Position numbers and translations under genes: made by a program | Source of the DNA: Streptomyces sp. NRRL F-5135 | GTDB lineage: Bacteria; Actinomycetota; Actinomycetes; Streptomycetales; Streptomycetaceae | Direction: 5' to 3' | Assembly (NCBI RefSeq): GCF_000719775.1 | Contig: NZ_JOHR01000009.1 | Coordinates: forward strand, 62,001 to 126,000 | Length of the DNA stretch: 64,000 nt | Notes under the pieces: generated by a model | Told to the model about the DNA's origin: nothing | What the model saw: only the letters and a program-made list of their open reading frames with translations | The model's database searches: none | Shown here: positions 27,899-36,352 of the stretch, in pieces | Layout: the number at the start of each line of letters is the position of its first letter | How positions within the stretch are numbered: position 1 is the first letter of the stretch

Positions 27899-29242
27899 AT
27901 GGGCGCCACGGGCTCCTTCCTCGACCCGATGGGAGGGCCACCGGACCCGGTGCTGGACCGGGACCAGGTGGACCGTGCTCTGGCACGCCTCGAGGCCGAG
28001 CACGAGGCGATCGAGACCTCACTGCTCGCCCTCCAGGACCACGCCGGCCGCAGGCTCCTCGAGGGCGCCGAGCTGACCGGGGTCACGAAGGACCGGTGGT
28101 CCGCCGCCGAACGGTCGATCTCCCTGCTGTGGACGTATTTCGACGGCTACAGCGCCGCGCTGGCCGGCGCCCGGGAGGTGCGCGCCCGGCGCCGCTGGCC
28201 CAACCACGACGACCTGGCGGAGCTGACGGAGACACTGCGCGGGCGGAGCGTCACCGTCGCGGGCGGAGCGGGCCACGAGGTGCCGTCCCGCACGGGCCCG
28301 GCCCGGCTCGCCGAGCAGTTCACTCTCGCGGAGCTGGTCACCCGGATGAACGAGCTCTACGCGACGTCCCTGGACATGGTGGTGGCCGCCGACGCGGTCT
28401 GGTCGGCGCTGCCCGCCCGGATCGACCTGCTCTCCGCCGAGCTCCGGCGGACCCGTTCGCTGGCCCACTCCGTGGGCGTACGCCCCGGGGAGCATCCGGC
28501 GGGCGACGACCTGGAGTCCATCACGCACGAGTTGAGCGCGCTGCGCGAGATGGTGGTCTCGGACCCGCTGGCCTTCTGGCGGCCCGCGCCCGGCAGTTCG
28601 GCGCCGGGCGGCGGGCGCCCGGACACCGAGCGCTACGACCGGGCGGCGCGTGCGCTGGAGGACGTACGGCGCGAGATCGAGGCGGTCCTGCGGGTCCGCC
28701 AGGACTCGGAGGAGCGGCTGATGCGGCTGCGGGACGTGCTCTCGCGCGCGGACCGCACGCTCACGGAGGCGCGGTCGGCGCGCGGCGAGGTGCTGGCGAA
28801 GATCGCGGCGACGGAGGTGCCGGCGGTCAGCGGCCCGCCGACCGCCCTCCAGGAACGGCTGTCGGCCGCCGCCGAGTACCGCAGGCACGCCCAGTGGCAT
28901 CGGCTCTCGCCGCTGCTGGAGTCGCTGGAACGGGACGCCGAGGACGAACTGCTGCGGGCGCGCGAGTCGTTGACGGCGGTCACGGCCCCCCTGGCCGTCC
29001 GGGCCGAGCTGCGCGGCCGGCTCGACGCGTACAAGGCCAAGGTGGCCCGGCACGGCATGGCCGAGGACCCGCTGCTGATCGAGCGGTACGACGCGGCGCG
29101 CCGGATGCTGTGGAGCGCGCCGTGCGATCTGCGCGTGGCGGAAGCGGCGGTGCTGCGCTACCAACAGGCCGCCGCCGAACTGCTGGTGCCGCGCGGGCCG
29201 GCGGCGGGTCTGCGGGGCGACGGGGAACGGGGAGAGCGATGA
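27899..29242 (+). CDS. Helical/coiled-coil protein of the pknG operon, unknown function
   Basis: 447 residues, soluble, strongly charged and almost all-helical. Heptad-like stretches are seen at about residues 20-60 (VDRALARLEAEHEAIETSLL), 240-290 (ALEDVRREIEAVLRVRQDSE) and 320-400. There is no signal peptide, membrane segment, catalytic motif or Cys cluster. I do not recognise the family beyond its constant position upstream of pknG in Streptomyces. Its stop overlaps the pknG start (ATGA), so both are made in coupled amounts, and a direct partnership with the kinase (scaffold or adaptor) is a fair inference. The start ATG 27899 has GAGAGGTGA upstream. Confidence 0.75.
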   Translation: MGATGSFLDPMGGPPDPVLDRDQVDRALARLEAEHEAIETSLLALQDHAGRRLLEGAELTGVTKDRWSAAERSISLLWTYFDGYSAALAGAREVRARRRWPNHDDLAELTETLRGRSVTVAGGAGHEVPSRTGPARLAEQFTLAELVTRMNELYATSLDMVVAADAVWSALPARIDLLSAELRRTRSLAHSVGVRPGEHPAGDDLESITHELSALREMVVSDPLAFWRPAPGSSAPGGGRPDTERYDRAARALEDVRREIEAVLRVRQDSEERLMRLRDVLSRADRTLTEARSARGEVLAKIAATEVPAVSGPPTALQERLSAAAEYRRHAQWHRLSPLLESLERDAEDELLRARESLTAVTAPLAVRAELRGRLDAYKAKVARHGMAEDPLLIERYDAARRMLWSAPCDLRVAEAAVLRYQQAAAELLVPRGPAAGLRGDGERGER

Positions 29243-31857
29243 GTGCGACGGCGACGTGCCAACGCCCGGGCTGCGAGGGCTCGTACGAGGACATGGGCGG
29301 CGGTGAGCTGTACTGCGACACCTGCGGGCTCGCCCCCGTCGTGGCGTCGCGCGGGGCCCGGTCCGGGATCCCCGCCCAGGCGGGCGGCGACGGCGGCGGC
29401 TCGGGGCGTTCCTCGTCCCGGTCCTCCACCGGTTCCGCGCGCTCCTTCGCGGAGGGTTCGTCCCGGAGCACGGAGAGGTCGACGTCCCGGGCGTCCTCCC
29501 GCTCCTCGACGTCCCGGCGTTCGGTCTCGGGCCGGCTGTCGCGCACCCGCTCCGGGCGGCTGTCCGGCCGCTCGGTCTCGGTGCGCAGCTCCGGCTCCTC
29601 GTCGTCCTCCTCCGGGCTGGGCCGGCTCGGCGCCGGACTGGTCTCCGTGCCCGACGTGCCGCGCCGGGACCCGCGGTCCGCCGTGATGGAGAGCCCGGAG
29701 GTGCCGGAGCGCAAGCGGTACTGCTCGCGGTCGGACTGCGGGGCGCCGGTGGGCCGGGCGCGCGGCGGCAGGCCGGGGCGTACGGAAGGGTTCTGCACGA
29801 AGTGCGGCCATCCCTACTCGTTCGTGCCGAAGCTGCGCGCGGGCGACATCGTGCACGGGCAGTACGAGGTCGCGGGCTGTCTGGCCCATGGCGGCCTGGG
29901 CTGGATCTACCTCGCCGTCGACCGCGCCGTGTCGGACCGCTGGGTGGTTCTCAAGGGTCTGCTCGACACGGGCGACCAGGACGCGATGGAGGCGGCGATC
30001 TCCGAGCGCCGGTTCCTCGCGGAGATCGAGCACGCGAACATCGTCCGGATCTACAATTTCGTCGAACACCTGGACCAGCGCACCGGCTCCCTGGACGGCT
30101 ACATCGTCATGGAGTACATAGGCGGCAAGTCGCTGAAGGAGATCGCCAACGAGCGGCGGGCACCGGACGGCAGGCGCGACCCGCTGCCCGTGGAGCAGGC
30201 CTGCGCGTACGGGATCGAGGCGCTGGAGGCGATCGGCCACCTGCACAGCCGCAACCTGCTCTACTGCGACTTCAAGGTGGACAACGCCATCCAGACGGAG
30301 GACCAGCTCAAGCTGATCGACCTGGGCGCGGTCCGCAAGATGGACGACGTCGAGTCCGCGATCTACGGGACGGTCGGCTACCAGGCGCCGGAGGTCGCCG
30401 AGACCGGCCCCTCCGTGGCCTCCGACCTGTACACGGTGGCGCGTACGCTCGCGGTCCTGACCTTCGACTTCCAGGGCTACACGAACGTGTTCGCGGACTC
30501 GCTGCCCGCGCCGGACAACATCGAGGTGTTCCGGTCGTACGAGTCCTTCTACCGGCTGCTGGTGCGGGCGACGGACCCGGACCCGGCGCGCCGGTTCTCC
30601 TCGGCCGCGGAGATGGCGGACCAGCTGACGGGGGTGTTGCGGGAGGTCGTGGCGCTCCAGACGGGTCGGCCGCGGCCCTCGCTGTCGACGCTGTTCGGCC
30701 CGGAGCTGCGGATCACGGACACGGAGCTGTTCGCGGAGCCGTCGGAGGACGTCTCGCGGCTGGGGGCGCGCGCGGGCGCGCCCGGCGCGCCGGGCCCGGG
30801 CACCTCGTCCCCCGGCGGCGGGCCCTTGCCCCCGGGCGGCGGGCCCCGGTTGAGGCCTCTGGACGCCGGGGCCACCGCGCTGGCCCTTCCCGTACCGACG
30901 ATCGACGCGGCGGATCCGAACGCGGGCTTCCTGGCCGGGCTGATGGCCGCGGCCCCCGCCGAACTGCTCTCCGCGCTGCCCGGCGCGCCCGCCGAGTCCG
31001 TGGAGCTCGGGCTGCGCGAGCTGCGCGCGCGGCTGGAGCTGGGCGAGAGGGCCCCGGCCGCGGAGGCGCTGGAAAGGCTGGAGGAGCGGCGCCCCGACGA
31101 CTGGCGGGTGGTCTGGTACCGGGGCGTCGCCGCGCTCGCGGGCGGTGACCACGAGACCGCGGCGCTCTCCTTCGACGCGGTCTACGACGCGTTTCCCGGC
31201 GAGCCCGCCCCGAAGCTGGCCCTGGGGGTCTGTGCGGAGGTGCTCGGCCAGCTGGACAACGCGGCCGAGTACTACCGGCTCGTGTGGACGACCGACCCGA
31301 GCTATGTGAGCGCCGCGTTCGGCCTGGCGCGGGTACAGCTCGCGGCGGGCGACCGGGTGGGCGCCGTACGGACCCTGGAGTCGGTGCCCGAGTCGTCGAT
31401 CCACTACACGGCGGCGCGGGTGGCGGCCGTACGGGCCAGGCTGCGCGAGCGCGACCCGCGACCGCCGGCGGCGTCCCCGCCGTCGGCTCCGGACCCGGCG
31501 TCCGCACCGGCCGCGGCGTCCCCCTCCTCCGGCGGCGGCGCGGAACCGTCCCTGATCGAGGATCTGCTGGCGGCGGCGCACCAGGTGGCCGAGCTCCAGC
31601 GGTTCGGTCTGGACGCCGTCCGGCGTGAACGGCTGTCGACGGAGGTACTGGGCACGGCCCTGGACTGGGTACTCTCCGGTAGTCCCGGGTCACGGCCCGT
31701 GCAGGCCGCCCTGCTCGGGAGCGAACTGGACGAGCGCGGCCTCCGCTTCGGGCTGGAGCGCTCGTACCGGACGCTCGCGCGGCTCGCGCAGAGCGGCGAG
31801 GAAAGGATCGAACTGGTGGAGCGCGCAAACCGTTTCCGCCCCCGGACGTGGGTGTGA
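29239..31857 (+). CDS. pknG: Serine/threonine protein kinase PknG
   Basis: PknG is the soluble actinobacterial kinase that couples amino-acid sensing to central nitrogen/carbon metabolism. The order over 872 residues is: zinc ribbon C7-x4-C12...C26-x2-C29; an Arg/Ser-rich linker (about 57-125); a second zinc ribbon C162-x4-C167...C186-x2-C189; a kinase domain (about 200-470); a Pro/Gly linker; and a TPR-type helical domain (about 560-740) with a further helical end. Kinase residues: Lys239 in VVLKGLLD, catalytic loop YCDFKVDN (Asp344, Asn349) and DLGA in place of DFG (Asp361), all typical of PknG. It is about 120 residues longer than the mycobacterial enzyme, mostly from the linkers. The start ATG 29239 overlaps the previous stop. 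Confidence 0.93.
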   Translation: MSATATCQRPGCEGSYEDMGGGELYCDTCGLAPVVASRGARSGIPAQAGGDGGGSGRSSSRSSTGSARSFAEGSSRSTERSTSRASSRSSTSRRSVSGRLSRTRSGRLSGRSVSVRSSGSSSSSSGLGRLGAGLVSVPDVPRRDPRSAVMESPEVPERKRYCSRSDCGAPVGRARGGRPGRTEGFCTKCGHPYSFVPKLRAGDIVHGQYEVAGCLAHGGLGWIYLAVDRAVSDRWVVLKGLLDTGDQDAMEAAISERRFLAEIEHANIVRIYNFVEHLDQRTGSLDGYIVMEYIGGKSLKEIANERRAPDGRRDPLPVEQACAYGIEALEAIGHLHSRNLLYCDFKVDNAIQTEDQLKLIDLGAVRKMDDVESAIYGTVGYQAPEVAETGPSVASDLYTVARTLAVLTFDFQGYTNVFADSLPAPDNIEVFRSYESFYRLLVRATDPDPARRFSSAAEMADQLTGVLREVVALQTGRPRPSLSTLFGPELRITDTELFAEPSEDVSRLGARAGAPGAPGPGTSSPGGGPLPPGGGPRLRPLDAGATALALPVPTIDAADPNAGFLAGLMAAAPAELLSALPGAPAESVELGLRELRARLELGERAPAAEALERLEERRPDDWRVVWYRGVAALAGGDHETAALSFDAVYDAFPGEPAPKLALGVCAEVLGQLDNAAEYYRLVWTTDPSYVSAAFGLARVQLAAGDRVGAVRTLESVPESSIHYTAARVAAVRARLRERDPRPPAASPPSAPDPASAPAAASPSSGGGAEPSLIEDLLAAAHQVAELQRFGLDAVRRERLSTEVLGTALDWVLSGSPGSRPVQAALLGSELDERGLRFGLERSYRTLARLAQSGEERIELVERANRFRPRTWV

Positions 31858-31860
31858 TCG

Positions 31861-33381
31861 ATGTCCCAGATGCCCGACCCGGCCGGCCGGCCGGTCTGCC
31901 CCGAGTGCGCGGAGCCGTTGGAGTCCGGCGACCTGTTCTGCGGAGCGTGCGGCCATGACCTGGCGGACCTGTGGTCCGCGTCACCGCCCGCCGGCGACCG
32001 TCCCACCCTGGTGATGAACCACACACCCGCCGCGGCGGTCCAGTGGCCCTCCGCACCCGGCACGGAACGCGGTACGGACCGCTCCGACGCGCCCGGACGC
32101 GCGTGCCACGCGGAGGAACTGCCGGTCCTGGAGTCGGACGGGTCACGTCTTCCCCCGCACACCGGGGACTTCGAGCTGCCCGCGCCGGCCCCGGCGGCGG
32201 CGCGGATACGGGGCGGGGAGGCCGCCGCCGTGGCGGACACGGACCCGACGCCCCCGGGCGGCACGCCGACCGACGCCCCCGGCACGGGTGGGACATCCGG
32301 CACGGACAGCACGGCCGGCCCCGGCGGCACGGGCGGTGAGTCCGCCACGGGCGCCGCGCCCGGCGGGGGGTCCGCCGTCGATCCCCGTACGACCACCCCG
32401 GTGCCCGGTTCCGTACCCGTCGGGCCACCGGCCCCGGGTGGCGGGGCCGGCGCGAAGCTCTGTGTCGCCTGCCGCACCGGCCGGGTCGACGCCGACGGGT
32501 ACTGCGAGAACTGCGGGCACGCCCAGCCACGGGAACGGGATCACATGGAGCGGGAGCTGGGCTCGGTGGCGGCCGTCAGCGACCGGGGACTGCGCCACCA
32601 CCGCAACGAGGACGCGTTCGCCGTGTCGTCCGCCGCCCTGCCGGACGGCTCACCCGCCGTCGTGGCCGTGGTCTGTGACGGGGTGTCGTCGGCGACCCGC
32701 CCCGACGACGCCTCGGCGGCGGCCGCCGCCTCCGCCGACGAGTCGCTGCTGGCGGGACTGGAGCGCGGCACGCACCCCCAGCAGGCCATGCACGACGCGA
32801 TCGTCGCCGCCGCCGAGGCGGTCACCTCCCTCGCCGCGTACCCGCCCAGCGCCCTGGACGAGCCGCACCGCCATCAGAACGCACCCGCCTGCACGATCGT
32901 CGCCGCGGTCGTGGCGAACGGCCTGCTGACCGTCGGCTGGATCGGCGACAGCCGGGTGTACTGGGTCCCCGACGACCGGGGCCTACCGCCTGCCCGGCTC
33001 ACCGAGGACGACTCCTGGGCCGCCCAGATGGTCGCGGCGGGCCTGATGAACGAGGCGGAGGCGTACGCGGACGCGCGCGCCCACGCGATCACGGGCTGGC
33101 TCGGCGCCGACGCCTATGAAGTGGAGCCGCACACCGCCTCGTTCAAGCCGGACCATTCCGGGGTGGTCGTGGTCTGCACGGACGGCCTGTGGAACTACGC
33201 GGAGGGCGCGGACGAGATGGCGGGAGCGCTGCCGGACGACGCGGCCGCCCGCCCGCTGCACGCGGCCCGGGTGCTGGTCGGGCACGCACTCGACGGCGGG
33301 GGCCATGACAACGTGACGGTGGCCGTGCTGCCGTTCGCCGTACCGCCGCAGGCCGCGGAATCCGCCTGCGCCACGGTATGA
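31861..33381 (+). CDS. PP2C-type serine/threonine phosphatase with two N-terminal zinc ribbons
   Basis: A 506-residue cytoplasmic PPM phosphatase, very probably the counterpart of PknG. The N-terminus has zinc ribbon C13-x2-C16...C27-x2-C30, then a disordered Gly/Pro/Thr linker (about 40-198), a second ribbon C201-x2-C204...C215-x2-C218, and the PP2C domain (about 232-500). Motifs are SDRGLRHHRNEDAFAV (metal Asp), VVCDGVSSA, TVGWIGDSRVYW, VVVCTDGLWNYA and GHDNVTVAVLPF. The start ATG 31861 is 3 bp after the pknG stop. The double-ribbon layout copies that of PknG and of the FHA protein downstream, which suggests common docking. Confidence 0.92.
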   Translation: MSQMPDPAGRPVCPECAEPLESGDLFCGACGHDLADLWSASPPAGDRPTLVMNHTPAAAVQWPSAPGTERGTDRSDAPGRACHAEELPVLESDGSRLPPHTGDFELPAPAPAAARIRGGEAAAVADTDPTPPGGTPTDAPGTGGTSGTDSTAGPGGTGGESATGAAPGGGSAVDPRTTTPVPGSVPVGPPAPGGGAGAKLCVACRTGRVDADGYCENCGHAQPRERDHMERELGSVAAVSDRGLRHHRNEDAFAVSSAALPDGSPAVVAVVCDGVSSATRPDDASAAAAASADESLLAGLERGTHPQQAMHDAIVAAAEAVTSLAAYPPSALDEPHRHQNAPACTIVAAVVANGLLTVGWIGDSRVYWVPDDRGLPPARLTEDDSWAAQMVAAGLMNEAEAYADARAHAITGWLGADAYEVEPHTASFKPDHSGVVVVCTDGLWNYAEGADEMAGALPDDAAARPLHAARVLVGHALDGGGHDNVTVAVLPFAVPPQAAESACATV

Positions 33382-33552
33382 GCGCGCTCCGCGCCCCCCG
33401 GGCCGGCCCGGGCGGGTGGTCGGCGGCCCTCTGACGTCCCCCTGCCTCTTCCGCTTCCTCAGTTCACCCGTGGCCACTCACGGCCACGTATGACCCGTTG
33501 TGAACGCTTTTCACCTGTCTCAGTTATGTGGAGTGCCAAGGAGCCGATACAG

Positions 33553-34941
33553 ATGGCCAACTTGTCCAAGTCGACCGCGCCGCGGTTCTCCGTCGACGTG
33601 TACCAGAACGAATTCCTGCCCGAGGGCGGGCGCGAGGTCAACGCGATCGTCACGGTCACCTCCACGGGTGGCGGCACCACCGGCGGAGTTCCGCTGCCCA
33701 GCGCCTCGTCGGCGTCGGCGTCGGCGTCATCCGCCCCGTCCGCGTCGGCGGCTTCCGCGGGGCCGAGCCCGGACGCGGCCGTAGTGATCATGGTCGACTG
33801 CTCGGGCTCCATGGACTACCCGCCGACGAAGATGCGCCACGCGCGCGACGCCACGGCCGCCGCCATCGACACCCTGCGCGACGGTGTCGCCTTCGCCGTG
33901 GTCAGCGGTACGCATGTGGCCAAGGAGGTCTTCCCCGGCCAGGGCCGCCTCGCCGTCGCCGACGCCTCGACCAGGGCCGGGGCCAAGGAGGCCCTGCGGC
34001 GGCTCAGCGCGGGCGGCGGTACGGCGATCGGCACCTGGCTGCGGCTGGCCGACCGGCTGCTGGCACCGGCCGATGTCGCCATCCGGCACGGCATCCTGCT
34101 CACGGACGGCCGTAACGAGCACGAGTCGGCGGACGCGCTCAGGGCCGCGTTGGACTCCGTGTCGGGCCGTTTCACCTGCGATGCCCGGGGCGTCGGCACG
34201 GACTGGGAGGTGAAGGAGGTCACAGGCGTCGCCTCGGCGCTGCTCGGCACCGCCGACATCGTCGCGGACCCGGCCGGGCTGGCCGAGGACTTCACCCGGA
34301 TGATGGAGAACGCGATGGGCAAGGAGGTCGCGGACGTCTCGCTCCGGCTCTGGACACCCGTCGGCGTGGAGATCGGTTTCGTCAAGCAGGTGGCGCCCGC
34401 GGTCGAGGAGCTGACCGGGCGGCGCACCGAGGCGGGACCGCGCGTCGGGGACTATCCGACCGGCTCCTGGGGCGACGAGTCCCGTGACTACCACGTCTGT
34501 GTCCGCGTCCCGGAGGCGGGCATCGGCCAGGAGATGCTGGCCGCCCGGGTCTCGCTGGTCCTGCCCGCCCAGGGCGGTGGTGCTCCCGAGGTGCTGTCCC
34601 ACGGGCTGGTACGGGCGGTGTGGACGGACGACCTGGCGGCCTCGACCGCGATCAATCCGCAGGTCGCGCACTACACGGGCCAGGCCGAACTCGCGACGGC
34701 CATCCAACAGGGGCTCGACGCCCGCAAGTCCGGGGATGCCGACGGCGCGACCGCGAAACTGGGACGAGCCGTACAGCTCGCCGCCTCGTCCGGAAACGCC
34801 GATACGGCGAAATTGCTTTCGAAGGTGGTGGACGTGGTCGATGCGGCGACAGGTACTGTGCGACTGAAGGCGAAGGTCGCGGACGCGGACGAGATGACCC
34901 TCGAGACGCGCTCGACGAAGACCGTCCGTGTGAAGAAGTAG
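33553..34941 (+). CDS. VWA-domain protein of the pknG operon
   Basis: A 462-residue cytoplasmic protein with a von Willebrand factor A domain. The MIDAS motif DCSGS is in VVIMVDCSGSMDYPPTKMR (about residues 77-95), after a short Ser/Ala-repeat insert from gcg/tcg repeats. Later MIDAS positions are GGGTAIGTWLRLAD (Thr) and ILLTDGRNEHE (Asp). The C-terminal half is a beta-rich domain and a short helical end. ATG 33553 (MANLSKSTAPRFSVDVYQNE) has AAGGAG 10-11 nt upstream and starts where the conserved sequence starts. VWA proteins assemble complexes through metal-dependent binding; here it probably serves the kinase/phosphatase module. Confidence 0.87.
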   Translation: MANLSKSTAPRFSVDVYQNEFLPEGGREVNAIVTVTSTGGGTTGGVPLPSASSASASASSAPSASAASAGPSPDAAVVIMVDCSGSMDYPPTKMRHARDATAAAIDTLRDGVAFAVVSGTHVAKEVFPGQGRLAVADASTRAGAKEALRRLSAGGGTAIGTWLRLADRLLAPADVAIRHGILLTDGRNEHESADALRAALDSVSGRFTCDARGVGTDWEVKEVTGVASALLGTADIVADPAGLAEDFTRMMENAMGKEVADVSLRLWTPVGVEIGFVKQVAPAVEELTGRRTEAGPRVGDYPTGSWGDESRDYHVCVRVPEAGIGQEMLAARVSLVLPAQGGGAPEVLSHGLVRAVWTDDLAASTAINPQVAHYTGQAELATAIQQGLDARKSGDADGATAKLGRAVQLAASSGNADTAKLLSKVVDVVDAATGTVRLKAKVADADEMTLETRSTKTVRVKK

Positions 34942-35033
34942 CGTCACATACCGCCGACAGGACAAGCAGTCGAAGCAGTAGTCGCAGGAGCGAGCGGCCC
35001 GCGGGCCGGACGAGGAGAGGGGGAAGCGCCGAC

Positions 35034-36326
35034 ATGCCGACCTGCCCGAACGGACACCAGTCGGGTTCCGAGGACTGGTGCGAGGTCTGCGGCCACCGCA
35101 TGGCCACCGGCGCCCCCGGGCCCGCCGGCGCCGTGCCGCCGCCCCCTCCCCCGCCGCCCGCGCCGGGGTACGGCTACCCGCAGGCCCCTTCCCCGGGACC
35201 GGACGCCACGGCGCAGGCGGAGCTGTGCCCGCAGTGCCGTACGCCCCGCGAGGCCATGGCGCCGTTCTGCGAGGAGTGCCGCTGGAACTTCCTGACGAAC
35301 ACGGCGACGTCGTACACGCCGCTGGCACCGCAGCACCGCACGGCGCCGCCGGCCGGTTTCGGCGGTCCGGGAGGTGGTCCGGGCGGTCCTGGTGGTGCCG
35401 CCGGTCCCGGGAATCCCGTGGTGCCGCCGTCCGGGCTCAACCTGCCGCCCGGATTCCAGGCCCAGCAGGGCCCGCCGCGGCCGCCCGACCCGTACGAGTA
35501 CCAGGGCTCCCGCCCCTCCCAGCTGAACCGGCCCGCCGAGCCGCTGGGCCCCGAGCAGCCCGGACAGCCCGCGCCGGGGCCCGCGTCGGCGTCCTCGCCG
35601 TCGTCGCCCCCGTCGCCGCCCGGGCAGTCCTCGCCCGCCGTGCAGCCGCCGCAGGGCCCGCATCAGCAGGGGCACCAGCAGGGTCCGCCGCCCCCGCCGC
35701 CGTACCAGCAGGGTCCGCCGCCCCCGCCCGCCTTCCAGCAGCAGTCGGCCGCGCCACCGGCGCCACCGCGGCCCCAGTCGCCGCAGACCGGCGGTGACGA
35801 CGACTGGATGCTGTCCCCGCCGGCGCACGCCCAGGGTCCGCAGTCCCCGCCGTCTCCGGCGCCGCAGTCGCAGTTCCCGCGGCAGGGCCCCGGGCAGCAG
35901 TACCCGGGACCGGCCGCCCCGGGCGGCTGGACGGCGGTCATCGCCCCCGACCGCGAGTACTTCATGGCGATGATGACCCGCAGCGGTCCGGAGGCGACCG
36001 GGCTGAACCTGCCCGCGTACTCCCCCGAGCAGCACCTGCCGCTGTCCGGGAGCCAGGTCACGATCGGCCGCCGCAGGCACTCCACGGGCGAGTCCCCGGA
36101 CATCGACCTGTCGGTGCCGCCGGAGGACCCGGGCGTCTCGCACCAGCACGCGATCCTGGTCCACCAGCCGGACGGGAGCTGGGCCGTGGTCGACCAGAAC
36201 TCCACCAACGGCACGACCCTCAACGGTGGCGAGGACCCGATACAGCCCTATGTCCCCATCCCGCTGAAGGACGGCGACCGGGTGCACGTCGGCGCCTGGA
36301 CGACGATCACGATCCGCAGGGGCTGA
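35034..36326 (+). CDS. FHA-domain protein with two zinc ribbons
   Basis: 430 residues. The N-terminus has ribbon CPNGH...CEVCGH (Cys4, Cys16, Cys19), a Pro/Gly linker and a second ribbon CPQC...CEEC (about residues 64-82). A long Pro/Gln-rich disordered middle (about 100-300) follows, then a C-terminal FHA domain (about 338-428) with IGRRRHSTGES, GVSHQHAILVH and DQNSTNGTTLNG, the phosphothreonine-binding residues Arg/Ser/Asn being in place. It reads phosphothreonine peptides and is a likely substrate or reader of PknG, as GarA is in mycobacteria, though it is much longer than GarA. The start ATG 35034 follows GGAGAGGGGGA. It is the last gene of the operon. Confidence 0.9.
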   Translation: MPTCPNGHQSGSEDWCEVCGHRMATGAPGPAGAVPPPPPPPPAPGYGYPQAPSPGPDATAQAELCPQCRTPREAMAPFCEECRWNFLTNTATSYTPLAPQHRTAPPAGFGGPGGGPGGPGGAAGPGNPVVPPSGLNLPPGFQAQQGPPRPPDPYEYQGSRPSQLNRPAEPLGPEQPGQPAPGPASASSPSSPPSPPGQSSPAVQPPQGPHQQGHQQGPPPPPPYQQGPPPPPAFQQQSAAPPAPPRPQSPQTGGDDDWMLSPPAHAQGPQSPPSPAPQSQFPRQGPGQQYPGPAAPGGWTAVIAPDREYFMAMMTRSGPEATGLNLPAYSPEQHLPLSGSQVTIGRRRHSTGESPDIDLSVPPEDPGVSHQHAILVHQPDGSWAVVDQNSTNGTTLNGGEDPIQPYVPIPLKDGDRVHVGAWTTITIRRG

Positions 36327-36352
36327 GCGCCACCGCCCGGTCGGTTGTCCGG

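Noticed and set aside
27841..29238. An N-terminal extension of PknG from the open frame starting at 27841
   Set aside because: The upstream part overlaps, in another frame, a better gene (27899-29242); ATG 29239 with the zinc ribbon right behind it is the natural start.
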